In this document: piece by piece, positions 49,980-61,700 of the stretch
Position numbering within the stretch: position 1 is the stretch's first letter
How the letters are laid out: each line of letters starts with the position of its first letter
Assembly (NCBI RefSeq): GCF_002775205.1
Contig: NC_036455.1
Location: 1,216,501-1,280,500, forward strand
Length of the DNA stretch: 64,000 nt
Direction of reading: 5' to 3'
Origin: Xiphophorus maculatus
Taxonomy: Eukaryota > Chordata > Actinopteri > Cyprinodontiformes > Poeciliidae
Position numbers and translations under genes: made by a program
The notes under the pieces: generated by a model
Databases searched by the model: none
What the model was told of the DNA's origin: nothing
What the model saw: only the letters and a program-made list of their open reading frames with translations

Positions 49980-50441
49980 GAGCTTATGTTACAGATCTTA
50001 ATGCTGCAGAAAACTCATGACTTGTTCTCCTTTTGAAATTAAGTTGTCTTAAGTTTATTTAGAGTGTAAGCTCAAAATAAAACTGGTATTTTGTTTACCT
50101 ACGCATCTGTATTTCTCGTTTTTATTTTAAAGCAAAACATATACGAACAAAACAAAACAGTTTTCTCTTTTTAAAACATTCCTTTCCCATAACCAGGCCC
50201 GCTCACACAACGTCCAATACAGTGATGCAAACAGACGGACAAAAACCGCGGACCTGGCAGCCGGCCCGGCCGTTGAATAAGAGTTGCTCTGTTACGACAG
50301 CGGATCAAATTACTTGGAGGTTGGACTGCCAGGAACACACGACGGCACCGAGCCAAGCCCTTTCAGTTAGCGGGGTGGATTTAAAAGGAGTGAAATCAGG
50401 TTGTTATCACTTTAAATAAACACGCAGGTGTCCGATAAGAC

Positions 50442-50447
50442 TTTATT
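50442..50447 (-). terminator. psmg2 polyadenylation signal
   Basis: TTTATT on the plus strand (AATAAA on the minus strand) lies about 130 bases beyond the psmg2 stop, a normal spacing for a short 3' UTR. Confidence 0.6.
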
Positions 50448-50578
50448 GGAAAACACTGGAAGGGACGCAGGAGAGCTCGAGTCGAAAACTCTTGGAAATG
50501 ACGGCGCAGGGAATATCAAGAGATGAATTATGCAAGTTTAAAGATTTAAGCTCATTTTTGCAACTAAAATATCCTCAA

Positions 50579-53561
50579 TTAGAAAAGTGCAGGAGGGATG
50601 CCGCTCCCAAACAGCAAACTCCAGGAAGTTGGAATCTTCCACTTGCTGTTCGGTTGTTCGCTCTGGAAGACAAGAAAACATAATAAAAAATGTAAACTTT
50701 TGTTTCTGGTTTGATGCCTGCAGACGTAGAAGAAAGCCTAGTTTTAGGCTGACCTGGCCGTCCAGCAGATGGAGCCAGTCGTTGAGGTGGTTGACGAGGG
50801 CGAATGCATCAGGAATGTTGTCGCCTTCTGAGCAGAAGAGCAGCAGCACCGCCAGCGGGAGATCCTCGGCACAGCTGAACACATCCACAGCGGCGACGCG
50901 TCATTTTGACACCAACGCAGACATTGATGTGTGAAAGGACTGCAAGGTTTTACATTTACTGACATGAGAGGCAGCAGTGCCTTGCTAAAGTATCCACACC
51001 CCTATGACTTTATTTACTTTTTTTTTTTTTTTTTACATTTTGTCATGTTTAATGTGGTAAACCAACAGAAAGTAGTGCATGAATTTAAAGTAGAAAAAAA
51101 TCTGATAAGTGTGGAAAGCATTTCTCCTGCTCCCCCTTTGAGTGACCCCCACCAAATAAAATCAACTTCAGTTATAGTTTTAAGCTCAGATTCTAAATTG
51201 GATTCAGGAATAGACTTTGACTAGGCCATTCTGAACAATGGATATTCTTTGTTCACTGTTGCTCTGGCAGGTTTTCATTCAGCATTGCCTTGTATTTAAC
51301 TCCACCAGGCAATTAGCCCTGACAGGTTTTGCTGTTTCTGCTACCAGCATGATGCTGCCACTACCATATTTAACAACAAGGATGATGTTTATCAAGGTGA
51401 AGTGCAGTGTAGGTTTTTTTTCTTGATGTGTAGATCAATAAGATCAATTTTGAGCACTTTCTTCCACATGCATGATTAATGATGTTTCTCAATAGTTGCG
51501 CTGTACCAGAAGTATTTCCAGATCAGTGCTACATATGCTTGGAATATTGCTTATTACACAGAGGTGGAGGAAAAGGAGCTGCACGTTGCACTTTTCTGAA
51601 ATCCTTAGAACCATCTGCTTGTATTCTTTCTGCTGGTCTTGTGGTTGTAACAAGAAAGAGTGTGAAAATGACTGCATCTCTCTGTACCTGTCTGTGTAAA
51701 GGCCTTTGGTGATGCCGCCTCCTGGGATGCAGAGTCTCGGCTCTGCGTCTGCGTCTACTCCAGGAAACGCCGGGATCCGCTCCATCTCCCTCCAGCCCAG
51801 CTCCTTCAGAGCGTCCGCGCTCGCAGCCAGCATGGACGGCGTCATCAGGTACCTCAAAGAAATGCTTTAACCCCAACGAGACGTGGGCATTCATAACCCA
51901 AGCAAATAGAAAAACAAACAAAAATAAAAAAAATCGATTTTGGGGAGCATATTTTTACCCCTGCAGCTGCTGGTCGTCCCTCTGGTAGGCATGGCTGCTG
52001 GACAGAACCACCGTCCTGGAGAAACCGCTGGCTTTGATCCAGGACTTGAGCTGCTGACGAAACTTCCTAGACCTCGTCTGCAGTTAAAACAAGGTTTGGA
52101 GCCGTGAACATGATGGTGTTCACAGAGACGACACACGAACATGGTCAGAAGTTCAGCTGCACATATCATAGGAATCCAAGGCAAATAAATGTAGGGCTTT
52201 TGGCAATTTAGATGTTATAATTGTCTGAAGTTAGTGTGCATAACATAGAATATGTACAGAAAGAACCATTAATATTATTGTAAAAGCCTCACAAAATAGG
52301 TCTTTTTTCACCATCAACAGGATTTTGGCATAAATACTTGAGCTCGTTAGAATAGTGAATTACCGTAATTTCCGGACTATAAGCCCCTACTTTTTTTTTC
52401 TTTTTTACATACATACTTTGAACACTGCAATCCTGCTAATATATGGCTTCTTACCAAAGGGATTCAAAAGGCTAGAATGATACGTGATGAAGAGAACAGC
52501 ACAAATATAAATATATATTTATTTAAATGAATGATTGGAAATTATTACAATGTTCTTTTTTATATAATTTTTAGGAAAGAAAATTAAACATAAAACACAG
52601 TGCTGAGTGTTTACCTGGATTATCGGTGCTCTGATCTGAAGAACTGCCAGTTTCAGCTCTGCTGCTGTGTAAACTGGATAAAAGTCAGTTGACAGATTAG
52701 TACCAGGCAGAAAACTACTTATTTTCTGCATGTAGAAAACATGGAAAATGAGCTGTAACTGAGATGTGGTGCTACCTTCTGCAGGAGTGTGCAGCTCCTC
52801 GGCGTCCGCTTTGCTGCTGGCGTAGGGGTTGTTCCCGGCCATGGGGATCAGGCAGTCTGTGTGGAAGTAGCCCACTCTGCTCATGTTGAGGGTGGACACA
52901 ATGAGGTCAACGGCCAGCTGACCCACGTTACCGACGGCGACTGCAGGCTGTCAAGGCGATAAACAAAGGTAGAGGAATATTTTCCAATGTATTATATTCT
53001 ATGTGAAAAAATGAGTGCTATTTGTAATACGTTATCACTATGAATTTCCACACTTGATTCCTACGTGAGAAAAAACCCTCATAATAACTTTGTAGTTCAA
53101 GACAATGTTCACCTCTTCTTCCTAGCATTTATTTTATTTATCGATTAATCGGTCGATTATTTTGACGATTAATCAGATAAAAATGGGCACATTCTACATA
53201 TTTTTCATTTAAGCACTTAACCCTTTTTATACAACATTAGAAATAAATCAAAAGATTCAGATAAAAAACGCATAACATTTATTAAAAAAAAAACTCTGCA
53301 AGGCACCCAAATAATCCTGGCTATTCTACAATAAAAGCAGCTAGTCAGTGTTTTTACTCTAAATAACATGAGTTATATTTGTATAAAGTTATTTTATACG
53401 TTATAACATGAGAGAAAGCTGTCCTTTTGCTAGATTTCACCGCTTAAACACAAACATTGCTGATATAAGAGGCTGATGCAGAAGATTAACTCCGTCAAAC
53501 TCACCATGACGAGGGTGAAACCTTTGAAGGCAGCCGGGGAGTCTTGCGAAGAAATAAACAT
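50579..53561 (-). CDS. psmg2: psmg2: proteasome assembly chaperone 2 (PAC2)
   Basis: Seven exons, 5' to 3': 53561-53505, 52947-52776, 52673-52615, 52077-51959, 51864-51688, 50874-50754 and 50662-50579 (stop 50579-50581). All are in phase; the product is 262 aa, against 264 in human. Family-typical blocks are GNVGQLAVDLIVSTLNMS, YFHTDCLIPMAGNNPYA, VVLSSSHAYQRDDQQLQ, YLMTPSM, CIPGGGITKGLY, CSEGDNIPDAFALVNHLNDW and a C-terminus ending LLFGSGIPPALF. The C-terminal hydrophobic tail is the part known to engage alpha-ring subunits. Family role: with PSMG1 it forms a heterodimer in the cytosol that builds the 20S alpha ring and prevents wrong dimers. Exon 5 has two possible acceptors 12 bases apart; the upstream one matches human length. 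ptpn2 converges on its 3' end, as in human. Confidence 0.95.
50875..51687 (-). other. psmg2 intron largely made of a Tc1-like repeat
   Basis: Most of this intron is the repeat listed at 50970-51440. The remainder shows nothing recognisable. Confidence 0.6.
50970..51440. mobile_element. Tc1-like repeat starting CAGTGCCTTGC
   Basis: Begins CAGTGCCTTGCTAAAGTATC, the counterpart of the terminal motif at 23165-23185. It has a T run near 51018-51035 and CAGCATGATGCTGCCACTAC (antisense transposase motif) near 51347. The far end is unclear. Non-coding. Confidence 0.6.
52078..52614 (-). other. psmg2 intron, nothing recognised
   Basis: GTAAAC to AACTGCAG on the minus strand. AT-rich, no named feature. 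Confidence 0.55.
52948..53504 (-). other. psmg2 first intron with hAT-type repeat fragment
   Basis: Contains CGATTAATCGGTCGATTATT and GACGATTAATCAG near 53138-53177, a signature of common fish hAT-like repeats, in a worn block of about 53110-53240. The rest is AT-rich. Confidence 0.5.
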
Positions 53562-54030
53562 GGCGTTCTTTGGTCGGAAAACACACAGAACCAGGCGAGT
53601 GAGCAGAAAAATTGTTTAAATGAAGCTGGATCAGGTAAAACTATAATTTCTCAGCAGGTTTCACTTCAAGTTTCATGCCTGCTAGTGTTATGGGCCTTTT
53701 GGACGCCTCTCTGTCGATGACTGATGACAGAAACGCTAGTAAGGAGGCCTGTGAATGCCTGAAGGAAATGCAAAAATAAAATATAATTTCCTCAACACAA
53801 AATATACGTGGTAAAGTTTTTTTTTTTTACTGATTTTCTTTTCACTTACATTATTTCAACCAATTATGTGAGTAAGCTTAATACCAACATATACCTTTTT
53901 AAATTGTAGTTTGTATTATGTCCAGGCAAATTAATAGGCAACAAAACAAGTGGTGGCCCTGCACTATTTTTCTGCCGGCGAGGTAAACGCCGCATCCGTG
54001 GGGAAAGCGGAGATTATGCGCTGATTAAAC

Positions 54031-54064
54031 CCGGATAGACAGCAAACTCCTGCTGTCTCTCCGG
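54031..54064. repeat. hairpin in a GC-rich patch
   Basis: CCGGATAGACAGCA (54031-54044) pairs with TGCTGTCTCTCCGG (54051-54064) with one mismatch and a 6-base loop. A second small palindrome, CTAGATACTATCTAG, follows at about 54068-54082. Confidence 0.75.
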
Positions 54065-55453
54065 GATCTAGATACTATCTAGGGCCAAACGTGTCACAAT
54101 CCAATTTAAAAAATAAATAACTTATTCAATATGTAGTGCTTTGAATGACATTTCAATAAACCACAAGATTTATTGACAAGACAAGTAAGTAAATAAACAA
54201 ATGAGAAATTAATTACATTTGTAATTAACTGTGTATTTCACAAATCTGAACTAGAGAGTTAAATTATTAAAAGTAGAAATTATTTACAATTCTCAAGAAT
54301 TATTTAAGTATTTTATTATTTGATAATTCACATTACACTCCATCATGAACAAATTCAAACTAAAACTGATCCAATAGTTCATAAAATTGTATTTATTTCA
54401 ACTGCACACCAGTGACCAAGGCTGTACTTGTAACAACCTGCCAGCAGTATTGATGGCTGATGCTGATATAAACATGATAAAATGCATGATGTGAGATAAA
54501 CAAAAAGGAAAGAAACAAAGACCTGGTTGCGCAAGTTTGACCCAAAATAAAGTTTCGCTAAGTGCAGGTTTGAAAGGATCATAAAAATATCACTGAAAGA
54601 AGAAGAGTATAAAAAAATTCCACAGATCCCACACATCATATGTAGAGTATGGTAGTCAAGAGTTATTGGTAAAAATACGCGAAAAAGTCACAGTATAAAA
54701 GCAAGATTTCTTCATGTTCGATAGGAAGACAAGAAGGAAACTGGTCAAAGAGGCTGCAAAGAGACTGGCAGTGACACTGAAAGACCTGAGAATTAAAAAA
54801 AAAAAAAAAGAATGTGGTTTGTTGAAGCTAAACTTGAACTTTGGCACCAACTTTTGCAACACTTACAAACACCAGATAAAAGGCCTTTAAGTTTCTGCTA
54901 AAAGGTTGAAATGTCCTTTTTCCGCATGGCAGTGTGAGTCAAAAACATACGCTGAAATTCTATATAGCTTCACAAGAGTAAAATTAAAGTTTTTTTAGAC
55001 CAGTCCGACCCAAGTCCAGAACAAAATTTCCAACATTTGTAAAACTTTTACATTAGTTTATTTTCCAGTTCATTTGGACCACATAAATGTTACTTAAAAG
55101 ACGGAAACAAATATTTTTTATCCGGGTCTCAAATTTTTTAAGGTAGCAACAAAATGTCGACTTTTAAGAATCACTTTGTCGATCTTACACATAAAAACTA
55201 AAACATACACCATCATCATTATATGATGACATTAATTAGGAGAAAAATACTTCAACTGAATAAATTAGCTTCCAGATTCTGATTACTCTCTTGACAATCC
55301 CTACAAGAAAATAACAGTAAGCAAACAAAGGAAAGTATATATTTAATGATATTAACTTGAAAAAATCTAGAAGACCACAATAATTATGCAGCTCTCTTAA
55401 ATCACATTGAAAGGGAAAACACTATGCATTAATGAGAAATTTAAGCTCATAAT

Positions 55454-55459
55454 TTTATT
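55454..55459 (-). terminator. candidate polyadenylation signal of the dehydrogenase gene
   Basis: TTTATT on the plus strand, about 270 bases beyond the stop codon on the minus strand. Other copies lie further left, so this is only the nearest candidate. Confidence 0.35.
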
Positions 55460-55729
55460 TGTCATTATCATATGTATAGCAATAAAGGTAGTGATTAAAT
55501 GGCAAGAAAATACAGTGGATTTATCGTGCTTGCTTTATGACACACAAAAAAGACTAAGTTATAATGAGGAGACATGCTTTCTGCCCATAAATGTCTTCCT
55601 GAGTAACAGCAGGACTAAAACTGACAGGATTGCAGCTCAAAATGTCAAAGAATTGGGTCAATGTGTGAAAGTTGCACGTAAAAAGGACAAAAGATTATAT
55701 TTTCTTGACCTTGTGACCAGAAGAGGAAC

Positions 55730-58700
55730 TTATTTTGCTTTGACCTCATTAGGAACAGCTAAGCCTTTCACTGCTGCCAAAATATTGTCTACCATCATCT
55801 GCACTATCTTTCTTTCTGTCCCACGAGTGTTGGTCCCAATGTGGGGCGTTATCAGCACGTTGGGGAGGGTGAGGAGTGGATGATTCCTGCACAAACCCAT
55901 CAGATGAAGCTAAGATTAGCAATAATGTGTAAACAAAGGAAGAGGGAGAGTTTATATTAGAGGGTACCTGGGTAGAGGTTCGGGGTGAGTCACGTCTAAA
56001 GCCGCAGCTCGTATCGTTCCAGTCATCAGAGCTTTGACTAGAGCGTCCTGATCCACAACCAGACCTGAAACATAAAACCATTCAACCTGGTAGAGGAACG
56101 AGTTCTTCTGAATTTCAGTCCAGGTGAAAGACTTTCCATTACCTCTGCTGACGTTTACGAGTGTTGCTGTGGGTTTCATGAGTGACAGCTCTCTGTGGCT
56201 GATGAGGCCGGTGGTGTCGGGGGTCAGGTTCACCACCACCACCACGAAGTCGGACTCTTTCAGCAGGTCGTCCAGTTTCTCACAGTAACTTGCCCCGACT
56301 GCTTGCTCATCTTCGATACTTCTAAACAACAGAAGAATCAAAGATCTTATGAACCGCCTCCATTTCTTGGGTTGACATATCGCGGGTCCAAAAGTTGACC
56401 TTCTGTTTCTGTTGTGGTAAAGGATCCTCATGTTGAAACCTTTGCTTCTCTGAGCAACTTTATACCCGATGTGTCCCATTCCAATGATCCCCAGAGTTGA
56501 ACCTGTGACTTCAACTCCCATAAGGTTTTTTGGTACATGGGTGGTCTTAGAATCAACTGATATCAGGTGACCTGCAGAGACAGAAACCAAAAAAATGTTG
56601 CCAAGCTTTCAGATTATTGACAGATAATTTTGGCCACAAGTGGGTGTAAACTTGTGGTCAAAAGCTTACACCCACTCACCATAGGGAAATAAATGTCTGT
56701 TTAATTCTGGGCTTTTAACTATGTAATAATTTTATTTAATCATCTAAGTTTGAGTATCTCTATTTGCACTGTGGAATGATGGTAGAGCTAAAAAAGACTT
56801 GGGGCCATTCAATCTTTAAATGAGACAAGGGGGAAATTATACATGCTCCCATTAATAATAGGGTAAATGTCCATTAACAAAATGGGAAGCTTTTGTAGCT
56901 TTTTACATAACCAGCTGAATATTTGATCAATCTTCTTAGCAGGTTAAGGGCACGGCCATTTCTTGAGTGCGGTGTTCGCCTGGTTTTACCATCAGAAAAG
57001 GTAGTTTTCTGATGGTAAAACCAGAAAACTACCTCAGCATTTTTTCCACATTAAAACCTTTCTATATGTTTTTGGAGTGCTGGTCATTTCTATTTTCTGC
57101 AGTTCTTCAGAACCCATGTGATTTTTTCCCTCCTTTTTATGTGCGAAATTCTTTCTTCTTCTTTTTGAACACCCAATTGTGCCCAACTTTCATCCCTTTC
57201 CAATCCACCTTTTGGTACCGATGTTACTCTTATTTTTGTTTGTAATACATGTTCATCCGCTAGGGGCACTGTTATGCGAGCAGTATATGTTTTTGCGTTT
57301 GTACTCTTCTTCTGCTCTTGTCGTCGGGGGAGTGTGTTGTACTTGGCGGAATAAAAGGTGTACAAAGAAACAAGTTATTTTACTGACTAACATTGGTAGC
57401 AGAGGATGGTTAGTAACTACAGAGTTCCGCCAACGTTTGAAGAACGAAAGCCTTACGAAAGCTGGAAGAATGAAGTCAACATTTGGACGAGAGTTACAGA
57501 TTTGGAGAAGAAAAAGCAAGCGCTTGCTGTTGCCCTGGCACTGTCTGGAAGAGCGCGGGACACGGCGATGGAAATTCCGGTAGACGATCTAAATAAAGAC
57601 ACTGGAATGACCACTTTGTTCGCTAAACTAGATGACTTGTTCCTAAAAGAGGAAAAGGACAGGATCTATGAGGCGTACTCGGATTTTGACCGAGTCATAA
57701 AAGAAGCTAACATGTCGATGGCGGACTATATTATTGATTTTGAGCAGCGTTACTCGCGCATGAAAAAATACAACATGGAGCTACCTGACGCAGTTTTGGC
57801 TTTTAAGCTTTTGGACACCGCCTGTTTGGATATAACAGACAGACAGTTGGCTTTAACGGCTTGCTCAGATGTAACCTTTGCTTCTATGAAGTCCGCTTTG
57901 AAGAGAATATTTGGCGAGAAAAGAGGTGCGGCAGCAGAAGCCATTAGCCAAGAGTCCGTGTTTGCAACGGAGCAACGGCGGCAAAAAGGCAAGTACTGGC
58001 GGCAAAGTCCCCGTCAGGAAACTACGCAGCCCGGTACAAACCCGCTGGATAAGTACGGACGACGGTCAAAATGTGCAGTGTGTCAAAGTACTTTCCACTG
58101 GGTTAAAAACTGTCCGCACAAAGCTGATAGTGTTAAAATTGCTGAGGATGCAAAAGACGTGGAAGAGTGCAATTTAACTCTATACACCAAAGAATCACCA
58201 ACAGATGCAGAAATATTCATGACAGAATGTTTTGGCTCGGCAATAATAGACACTGCTTGCACCAGGACAGTTTGTGGCCAAGAGTGGCTGGACAACTACA
58301 GTACTGTACTACAAAAGAAAAGTGTGAAGATTATGAAAGAGACAGAAACACAAAGTCACAGGCCCTTCAAGTTTGGAGATGGAAAAATCGTCTACTCCAT
58401 CAAAAAGGTAAAGTTACCTGCTAAAATCGGCAACACAAAGTGTAATATAGAAACTGAAGTAGTACCTGCTAACATCCCGCTGCTTTTGAGTAAAGCCTCA
58501 TTAAAAAGGGCAGGGACTGTTTTGGACATGGAAAGGGACAGTGCAGTGATGTTTAACCAGCCTGTCAAACTGGACTTTACTAGTTCAGGTCATTACTGTG
58601 TGAACATTGTGGACAGTGACAATAGAAATTTTATTCACTCTGATAAGCTATTAGAAGCTACCGAGGAAGAAATACTGACTGCAACAGACAAGATGAACAC

Positions 58701-61700
58701 AAGTGAAAAGATGAAAGTTCTGGAGAAACTTCATAAGCAGTTTGGACATGCCTCTGCTGATAAAATACAGAGACTTTTGACTAATTCTGGCAACAAGGAC
58801 ACAGAATGTGACAGCCTGCTGAAAAAGGTCGTGAACCAGTGTGAAGTGTGTCAAAAATATTGTAAGACCAAACCGAAACCTGCTGTCGGCTTACCGTTGG
58901 CATCTACATACAATGAAACAGTTGCTGTAGATCTGCACGAACTTGAACCTGGGGTTTGGTACCTACACATTATTGACCAGTTCACCCGTTTCAGTGCTGG
59001 TAGTGTCTTAACCACCAAGAGGTCTTCTGAAATAGTCAAACGTTTTATCCATGATTGGATCAGTGTGCATGGCCCACCACAAAAGTTGTTCAGTGATAAT
59101 GGTGGTGAGTTTAATAACGAGGAAGTGAGAGACATGGCCGAGAACTTTAATATTGAAGTTAAGACAACACCTGCCTACAGTCCGTGGAGCAATGGACTGT
59201 TAGAGCGCCATAATCAAACTCTGACGGAGATCCTACTGAAAGTCAAAGCAAGTACTGGATGTGACTGGAGCACTGCCATGGACTGGGCACTGATGGCAAA
59301 GAACTCTATGCAAAGTGTCCATGGATACAGCCCACATCAGCTGGTGTTCGGGCAGAATCCCAACCTGCCCTCTGTATTAATAGACAAAGTTCCAGCTCTA
59401 GAGGGCACCACCAAGAGTGAATGGGTTGCCAAGCACATTTCAGCCCTGCATGCTGCAAGAAAAGCTTTTACAGAAGCAGAATGTTCAGAAAGGATACGCA
59501 GAGCATTAAAGAAACAGCTGCGGCCCATAGACGACCGATATGAAACTGGAGACAAAGTCTTTTACAAAAGAGTGGATTGTCCAGAATGGAAAGGACCAGG
59601 AGTGGTGATTGGTCAAGATGGTGCAGTCGTTTTTGTTAGACACGGCGGCACCTGTGTCAGAGTGCATCAACTCAGATTGAGAAAAGTTACTCACGAGAAT
59701 GAAGCACCTCAGATTACCTGCAATGAGGAGAACATTCAAGGACAACATACAGTGGACATCATTGAAGAGAATGGAGGAGGAGACACTATTGCAGTAAGTC
59801 CTGAGAATTATCCTTTGCCTGCTCCTGAAAATACAGAGGCCATGAGACAGCACACTGGGAACACCATCATAAAGACAGGTCAAATTGTGACATTCAGAAA
59901 TGCAGAGGGTGTCTCACGAAAAGCCAAAGTGTTGGGCCGTGCTGGCAAAGCAACTGGAAAATACAAGAACTGGTTTAACTTGGAGCTGCTTGAGCCTGCA
60001 GGAGTGGCTGGCAACAGTGAATCAGCTGATCTGTCACAGTTGGAGGATCTTCACGTCCAGGCAGATGCTGAGGATACGGATACGCACGAGGATGTTTTTG
60101 TGAGTAAGGACATGTCGTTTGATGAAGCGAAGGAAAATGAAATAAAAAGCTGGAAACAGAACCAAGTGTTTGAAGAAATTGAGGACAAAGGACAAAAGTG
60201 TGTCTCCACTCGTTGGGTGTGCACTTTGAAAGAGACTGAAAATGGAATAATACCAAAAGCAAGACTTGTTGCACGAGGATTTGAGGAGCTACAAGTTTCT
60301 GACCTACAAAAGGACTCTCCAACCTGTGCCTCAGAGTCACTGAGACTCCTGGTGGCAGTTATATGTCAAAAACAATGGGAACTTCACTCTATGGACATTA
60401 AATCTGCCTTTTTACAAGGAATGCAACTGTCTAGAGACATTTTCATCAAACCTCCCCCAGAGGCTAATAGAACAGGTGTGCTTTGGAAACTGAGAAAATG
60501 TGTGTATGGTTTAGCTGATGCTTCACTGTATTGGTATAACAGGGTAAAAACCATCATGATTGAAGCAGGAGGCGTTGTGTCTAAGGTTGACCCTGCAGTT
60601 TTCTATTGGCTGGATGAGCACAAAAATGTAACTGGTGTACTTGCTTGTCATGTTGATGATTTTATATGGGGTGGATCACACATGTTTTCAGAGTCAGTCA
60701 TACCTCACCTGAGGTCAAAGTTCAGTGTCGGCTGTGAAGCACACAATAGTTTTTCCTATGTGGGGGTAGATCTTGTTACTAAAGGTAAGAAGGTACAAAT
60801 ACACCAAGAAACATACATTCAGCACCTGCAGTCCATACACCTCTCACCCTCACGAGCAGCAGAGTCAGCTTCACCTCTCACTGAAAAGGAGACAGAGCAG
60901 CTCAGATCGAAGATAGGCCAACTTCTTTGGGTGGCGAGACAGAGCAGGCCTGATGTCATGTTTGATGCTAGCAATTTAGCATCTCGTCTCAAACATGCTA
61001 CAGTACAGACCATTAATGAAGCAAACAGAGTTGTGTGTAAGCTCAAGGCCAAGTCAGTTGAATTGAATTTCCAACACCTTGGGGAAGACAGTAACTTAAG
61101 GATGGTTACATTCACTGATGCATCCTTTGGAAATCTTTCAGATGGGGGTACTCAAGGTGGGCACTTCATCGTTTTGATGGGTGACAATGGGCAGTTCTCT
61201 CCCATTTCATGGCAGTCAAAGAGAATTAAGAGAATTGTCAGAAGCACGCTGGCAGGTGAAACACTCGCTATGTCTGAGGGGATTGATAATGCCATTTTTC
61301 TTTCCACACTCTTTTCTGAACTCAGTGCTGGTAGTACTGCTTGTCCTCCACCTATAATGTGTGTGACCGATAATTTCTCTCTTGTAGATGCACTTAAATC
61401 AACTAAGTTTGTTACAGAGAAAAGGTTACGCCTGGAAATCAGTTCAATTAAAGAGCTGATTCAAACTAAGAAAGTTCAAGTGTTGTGGTCTCAAACAAAA
61501 GACCAACTCGCAGACTGTTTTACAAAGAAGGGAGCATCCACAACCTCACTCCTTAAGGCTCTTTATGAAGGACATTGGATTCTCCAATAAATTCATTTAC
61601 AAGATGTTTCACGTTCCATCATGTTGAAACTGTACTAACAAAATCTTTAATGGATGTGCTTTGTCATGAGTCTTAAAAATATTTGTAATTTTTTTTTTTT

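Larger units (their letters stand above)
45661..49980 (+). other. probable long ptpn2 3' UTR
   Basis: About 4.3 kb between the ptpn2 stop and a cluster of polyadenylation signals. It contains a GT repeat (46283-46321), a LINE-tail-like fragment (about 47327-47480) and a GC-richer patch (about 49230-49440). No exon for a hydrophobic C-terminus was recognised. Earlier poly(A) sites are possible. Confidence 0.45.
53562..55729. other. gap between psmg2 and the dehydrogenase gene
   Basis: The right part probably contains the dehydrogenase 3' UTR. The left part should contain the psmg2 promoter, though no consensus element was found. A CpG-bearing patch at 53970-54090 with a hairpin stands out from AT-rich surroundings. 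The open frame 55407-55883 is antisense to the last dehydrogenase exon and judged spurious. Confidence 0.5.

Noticed and set aside
55407-55883. 158-codon plus-strand frame with a hydrophobic start
   Set aside because: Its second half is the antisense of the last dehydrogenase exon, which is well supported, and the protein resembles no family.
57253-57583. Frames over the 5' LTR and start of gag-pol
   Set aside because: Out-of-frame shadows of the LTR and the real gag-pol frame; the same shadow recurs in the 3' LTR.
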